From assembly GCA_963702165.1 (NCBI GenBank), contig OY969722.1, positions 2,666,001-2,730,000 of the forward strand: a DNA stretch of 64,000 bases. Reading direction: 5' to 3'. Source of the DNA: Terrimesophilobacter sp963702165 (lineage in GTDB: Bacteria > Actinomycetota > Actinomycetes > Actinomycetales > Microbacteriaceae). Numbering within the stretch: the stretch's first letter is position 1; each line of letters opens with the position of its first letter. Both the position numbers and the translations under genes were made by a program. Positions 63,001 to 64,000 of the stretch are shown here, piece after piece. The notes below the pieces were generated by a model. That model was not told the origin of the DNA and made no database searches. It saw only the letters and a list, made by a program, of their open reading frames with translations.

Positions 63001-64000
63001 GACGCAGCCGGCAGCGCCGACGGCTCGGCCACTGGCCCATCCTCAGTGGGCATCGGCGCGGCCGTCGCCCTCGTCCTGGCCGACATCGCCAACAAGGCGA
63101 GCGTTCCCGCCACCGTCACCATCACAGCCGCGTCCCTCCGGGTGGCCGCCACAGTCACGGTGGACGGCGCCGACTCGGTGTCGACCATCGGCGCGTCAGC
63201 GGCATCCGGGGCCGGCGGCGGCAAGGTCTCGGTCGCGGGATCCGTCGCGGTCGCCATCGTCAAGCAGACCACCGTCGCGGATGTCTTCGGCACCGCTAGG
63301 GTGACCGGCGCCCTGGACGTGCTCGCGGCATCCGCCCTCGCCGTCACCGCAGCTGCGCTTCCCGTCGGCCCCGGTGCGGCCGGAGGCAGCGTCGGAGTGG
63401 GAGCAGCGTTCGCGCTCGCCCTGGTCGATGACATGACGGCTGCCGCCATCCGCGACAACGCGACTGTCTCCGCAGGCACGATCACGGTGCGCGCGGGCAG
63501 CGTCTCGAGCAGCACCGCCACCGCCACCTTGGGAGCTGCCGGCGGCGGCGTTGGCCTCGCCCCAGCCGTCGCAACGACACTGGCCACCGTCACCACGACC
63601 GCGACCATCGGCTCCGGCGCCCCGATCACCGCGTCCGCGGTCACGATCGACGCGGCCCAGACGGCATCGGCCGGCGCGATCGCGAGCGCCGAGGCCTCGG
63701 CCGGGACCGCGGCGATCGGGCTCGCCCTGGCTCTCACCATCGGCAAGGCCAGGTCGTCCGCATCCCTCGGCCGCAACCTGACCGTGGGCGGCAACCTCAC
63801 GGTCACCGCTTCCGGCACGTCCACGGCGCAGGCTACGGCCAGCGCATCGACATCGGGCACCGCGGCACCGAGCGGGGGCATGACGGTCGACGACCAGGTC
63901 GCCGCCGAACGGGGCCACGCCGATACCGTCGCCGACACTGTGGGGGCAAGCAAGTCCGGCGCCAGCACCACTCCGGCCGCCGCGACCTCCGACGGAGCAG
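57079..64000 (+). CDS. Giant secreted repeat protein, beta-solenoid-like (partial, runs off the window)
   Basis: The frame is open from ATG 57079 to the window end: 2,307 codons with no stop. N-terminus: basic region, signal peptide (YIVGFLLAPLLAASSLTLT, cleavage after VHA near residue 45), a helical Ala/Glu-rich part, a Ser run with two Cys (residues 125 and 157), a Thr/Pro/Asp linker (about 170-200), then a beta-rich region with FANLIGSADADDLFIF (about 410-425; reminiscent of calcium-binding/LEPR-type proteins). From about residue 793: five repeat units of about 370-384 residues, four complete. Each has six subrepeats of about 53 residues (form G-x-A-A-I-G-h-A-h-A-h then A-x-I and h-T-A) and a charged linker (VDSLVNQQRDQADQIAADRG; VDDKIRAEREHADTLAG; VDDQVAAERGHADTVAD). 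Almost no Lys or aromatic residues in the repeats. Likely a surface adhesin or wall protein; function inferred from form only. Upstream region is 260 bases with copy 4 of palindrome family I. Confidence 0.8.
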   Translation, partial: MSNRRHTARKRGMTRGSRTGRYIVGFLLAPLLAASSLTLTAPVHAAEIAFLPPSVQAPVLGPVWDAEHEAALRAAIEAAALQAHEAARAAQQAEADAAAEQPVRYEYIVVTTPVQAPANTGTSNCVMTNTGAAPTETNADGTQSTSSSSSSSSTLVCGPGTVGPTTVGTTPDPTPAPTPDPEPTPDPADAPDEDATPEGDVQPASWGTPVRISSGDSLADELLAEQAPTAGDEHLPAPVAEQPAPVAAQQSFAILAAEEEPEPVTPVAVQLTIAAGSAVDIRLVGGALQIQHGGVTETFPLAEVASLTITTSGGSAITVDASALGAGFPITINGAGPADSLTVLADGITWTLGAAGSGTVTVGSTGLVYTGITTVAAVGTGATLVGASGGGTWEITRPDAGTIGGIDFDGFANLIGSADADDLFIFRSGGSLSGSLDGGANGNDTLQLHASGGEVTSIPSGSQSGTITFEGGLVSYAGLEPILVTGADDVTVTTTTADDVIHVGPATTAGNLVVRSVIGSMETVEFVIPTTSLSVLATAPRVTVHITGDLLLPGVNLRIVAAFIYLDGVLIDTRTFAVGGTDGSIELTATATAADDATARLVIEDATLNGGDITLTSLATVAPGTAAVVTANALAETLVTGDTAITASGDVRIGSSVELDVTAASVPTSGGTTDTDAALAVSDVQSTALTRVAGATTITATGTLTLAASNTTTVTTTADASAATAGGAVASATVQVDSLSELTSTGAVTASTVAVTAESELQVTTTATASANGSTANDEAPDTTTGNNANTPGGGTVTIAGAIAHTSVDQTTRARIAPSAVATGPVTAAGGVTVSAVSRGDVHSVADGSPVASGASGVGVAVAVTLTDIVTEATIRDLSVDAPAVTVSATTAPLATGSNQYTARSISGASAGSAGAVGAAGALALTIATVSTVATLGGEVQLENDGDVTVATRSAKSTTASALPGTSAGATTGVGASVALTVVDDTTRSAIADGAILTGVRDLTITADSAAASSTEARGGVWAAGVAISGVTAISYSRVATESMIGAGPGLTASGDVLIQARQLAPVSTIAAGEVDAADAAVGVSLALTFANHTVRATTLRDVTAAGTITIRVSGASSTDTVATSSASGAPENDGVQPAPSTRVDDAADYVDTKGSTPPGGSGSLPSGTPGGDVAVAAAIAVTVHTSAADASVDGVTLRAGTVVIDARHHDSANSTASGSPSTRGPPAEATIAAGLAITDADVRITANVGPGATIVATALSLTAGVDSTTATGAAATAHTFTAASTAGIGTGGTLGAAGSVAVQVASIATSARLLTGSTITADTISISATSSATSTATAAMAGGSGAPTVGVGASSATAIVEHRTHAGIDDGVTIGPAAALTISATTTDVTAATSQGSASGAGVGIAPFAATTLATVETAARLGSGSTLTTTGAVSISAQQTATATATATAATTSAGTAAVGVGLALTIADHTVRASIARSLSAGGALTLTASATSTTTATATASTGGAPESTQGAGADGDGTPGSGVDSLVNQQRDQADQIAADRGAATSSASGATPKAETSAGGVDVAAAIAIVLTRSITDAVIEPTSATVSTAGLLTISATSTATAATTADGSAAGGGTAAIGAAVAVTDASIRSGALISAGVVVTAADATVAAATTTTLGATSTSGAGGGQVSVAGSLALVLGDIETLAELAGSIQLSGDLTLTSTSATTAAARALAGDGAAGTSVGVGASVAVAIVDDATTAVVSDGAAVLGANHLTVTATATHTATTEARMGATGGKVAVTPAVATTRSTVATLARLGAGAATTLTGDLIVGATQTATSAATAGATAAGGTAAIGISLALTIADHGVVGALGRNVQAGTVSLTASSRSTSTANGTASAAGAPGEAAGGADGTGVDDKIRAEREHADTLAGSTGDAPATPSAATSAGGVNAAAAVGVVVTTVRAGAIIEPTVTAVTAAGAVVLASSTNTDAAGSADGSATGPSSVGIGAAVALVLADIANKASVPATVTITAASLRVAATVTVDGADSVSTIGASAASGAGGGKVSVAGSVAVAIVKQTTVADVFGTARVTGALDVLAASALAVTAAALPVGPGAAGGSVGVGAAFALALVDDMTAAAIRDNATVSAGTITVRAGSVSSSTATATLGAAGGGVGLAPAVATTLATVTTTATIGSGAPITASAVTIDAAQTASAGAIASAEASAGTAAIGLALALTIGKARSSASLGRNLTVGGNLTVTASGTSTAQATASASTSGTAAPSGGMTVDDQVAAERGHADTVADTVGASKSGASTTPAAATSDGA

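Noticed and set aside
60525..63971. Minus-strand open frame of 1,148 codons opposite the giant gene
   Set aside because: It is an antisense shadow. The plus frame has a signal peptide, regular protein repeats and no stop; the minus frame follows from the plus-strand Thr/Ala/Val codons in GC-rich DNA.

Overview
The window is 64 kb of high-GC DNA from an actinobacterium, most likely a Microbacteriaceae member. The evidence is the gene set: IdeR/DtxR, WXG100, DUF4032, DUF3263 with LytR_C, DUF3027/DUF2530, the XPB helicase with its helicase-associated partner, and a groEL without groES but with CIRCE operators. Frequent GTG/TTG starts and short ATGA overlaps fit this. I see no rRNA, CRISPR array, insertion sequence or prophage, and only one tRNA (Thr-TGT, minus strand, 10.1 kb).

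Layout. 0-1.9 kb: the end of a 2-oxo-acid dehydrogenase operon (E1-beta, E2). 2-10 kb: MMPL exporter, Cys/Met PLP enzyme with a divergent AsnC regulator, DUF4032 kinase-like protein, sugar ABC ATPase, membrane DsbA-like protein and ICMT-like protein. 10-16 kb: MsrB, an HtaA-type haem-binding protein, a HmuT-like haem lipoprotein under a DtxR box, LytR_C, cold-shock and DUF3048 proteins. 16-21 kb: groEL, WXG100, a two-component system. 21-25.4 kb: Cys-rich HTH regulator divergent from folE, a ferredoxin-reductase-like flavoprotein, a FolP2-like protein and a RibD_C reductase, then a fragment of an M28 aminopeptidase. 25.5-33.7 kb: a sugar-acid locus (ketoglutarate-semialdehyde dehydrogenase, LysR, KdgD) joined to a complete polar-amino-acid ABC importer and an aminotransferase. 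34-41 kb: XPB pair, cold-shock, DUF3027/DUF2530, SerC, IdeR. 41-47 kb: a structured leader or small ORF before an HNH protein, a heterodimeric ABC exporter with one degenerate site, HAD phosphatase. 47-57 kb: a proline-peptide utilisation module (PepP, MarR, prolyl oligopeptidase, five-gene Opp/Dpp importer). 57 kb to the end: the first 2,307 codons of a giant secreted repeat protein that runs out of the window.

Two things stand out. The giant protein has a higher-order repeat: units of about 370-384 residues, each made of six subrepeats of about 53 residues plus one charged linker. Intergenic spaces at the 3' ends of genes carry several unrelated families of long palindromes, most with the same nested design (outer inverted repeat around an inner palindrome).

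Caution: about a dozen genes (E2, HmuT, flavoprotein, FolP2, LysR through aminotransferase, one ABC subunit) contain single-base indels, mostly +1 insertions. In several genes I could rebuild a continuous family-typical protein by removing them. They look like uncorrected sequencing errors more than decay. I list these genes as broken and describe the rebuilt product. All names come from reading the sequence by eye, without database searches.
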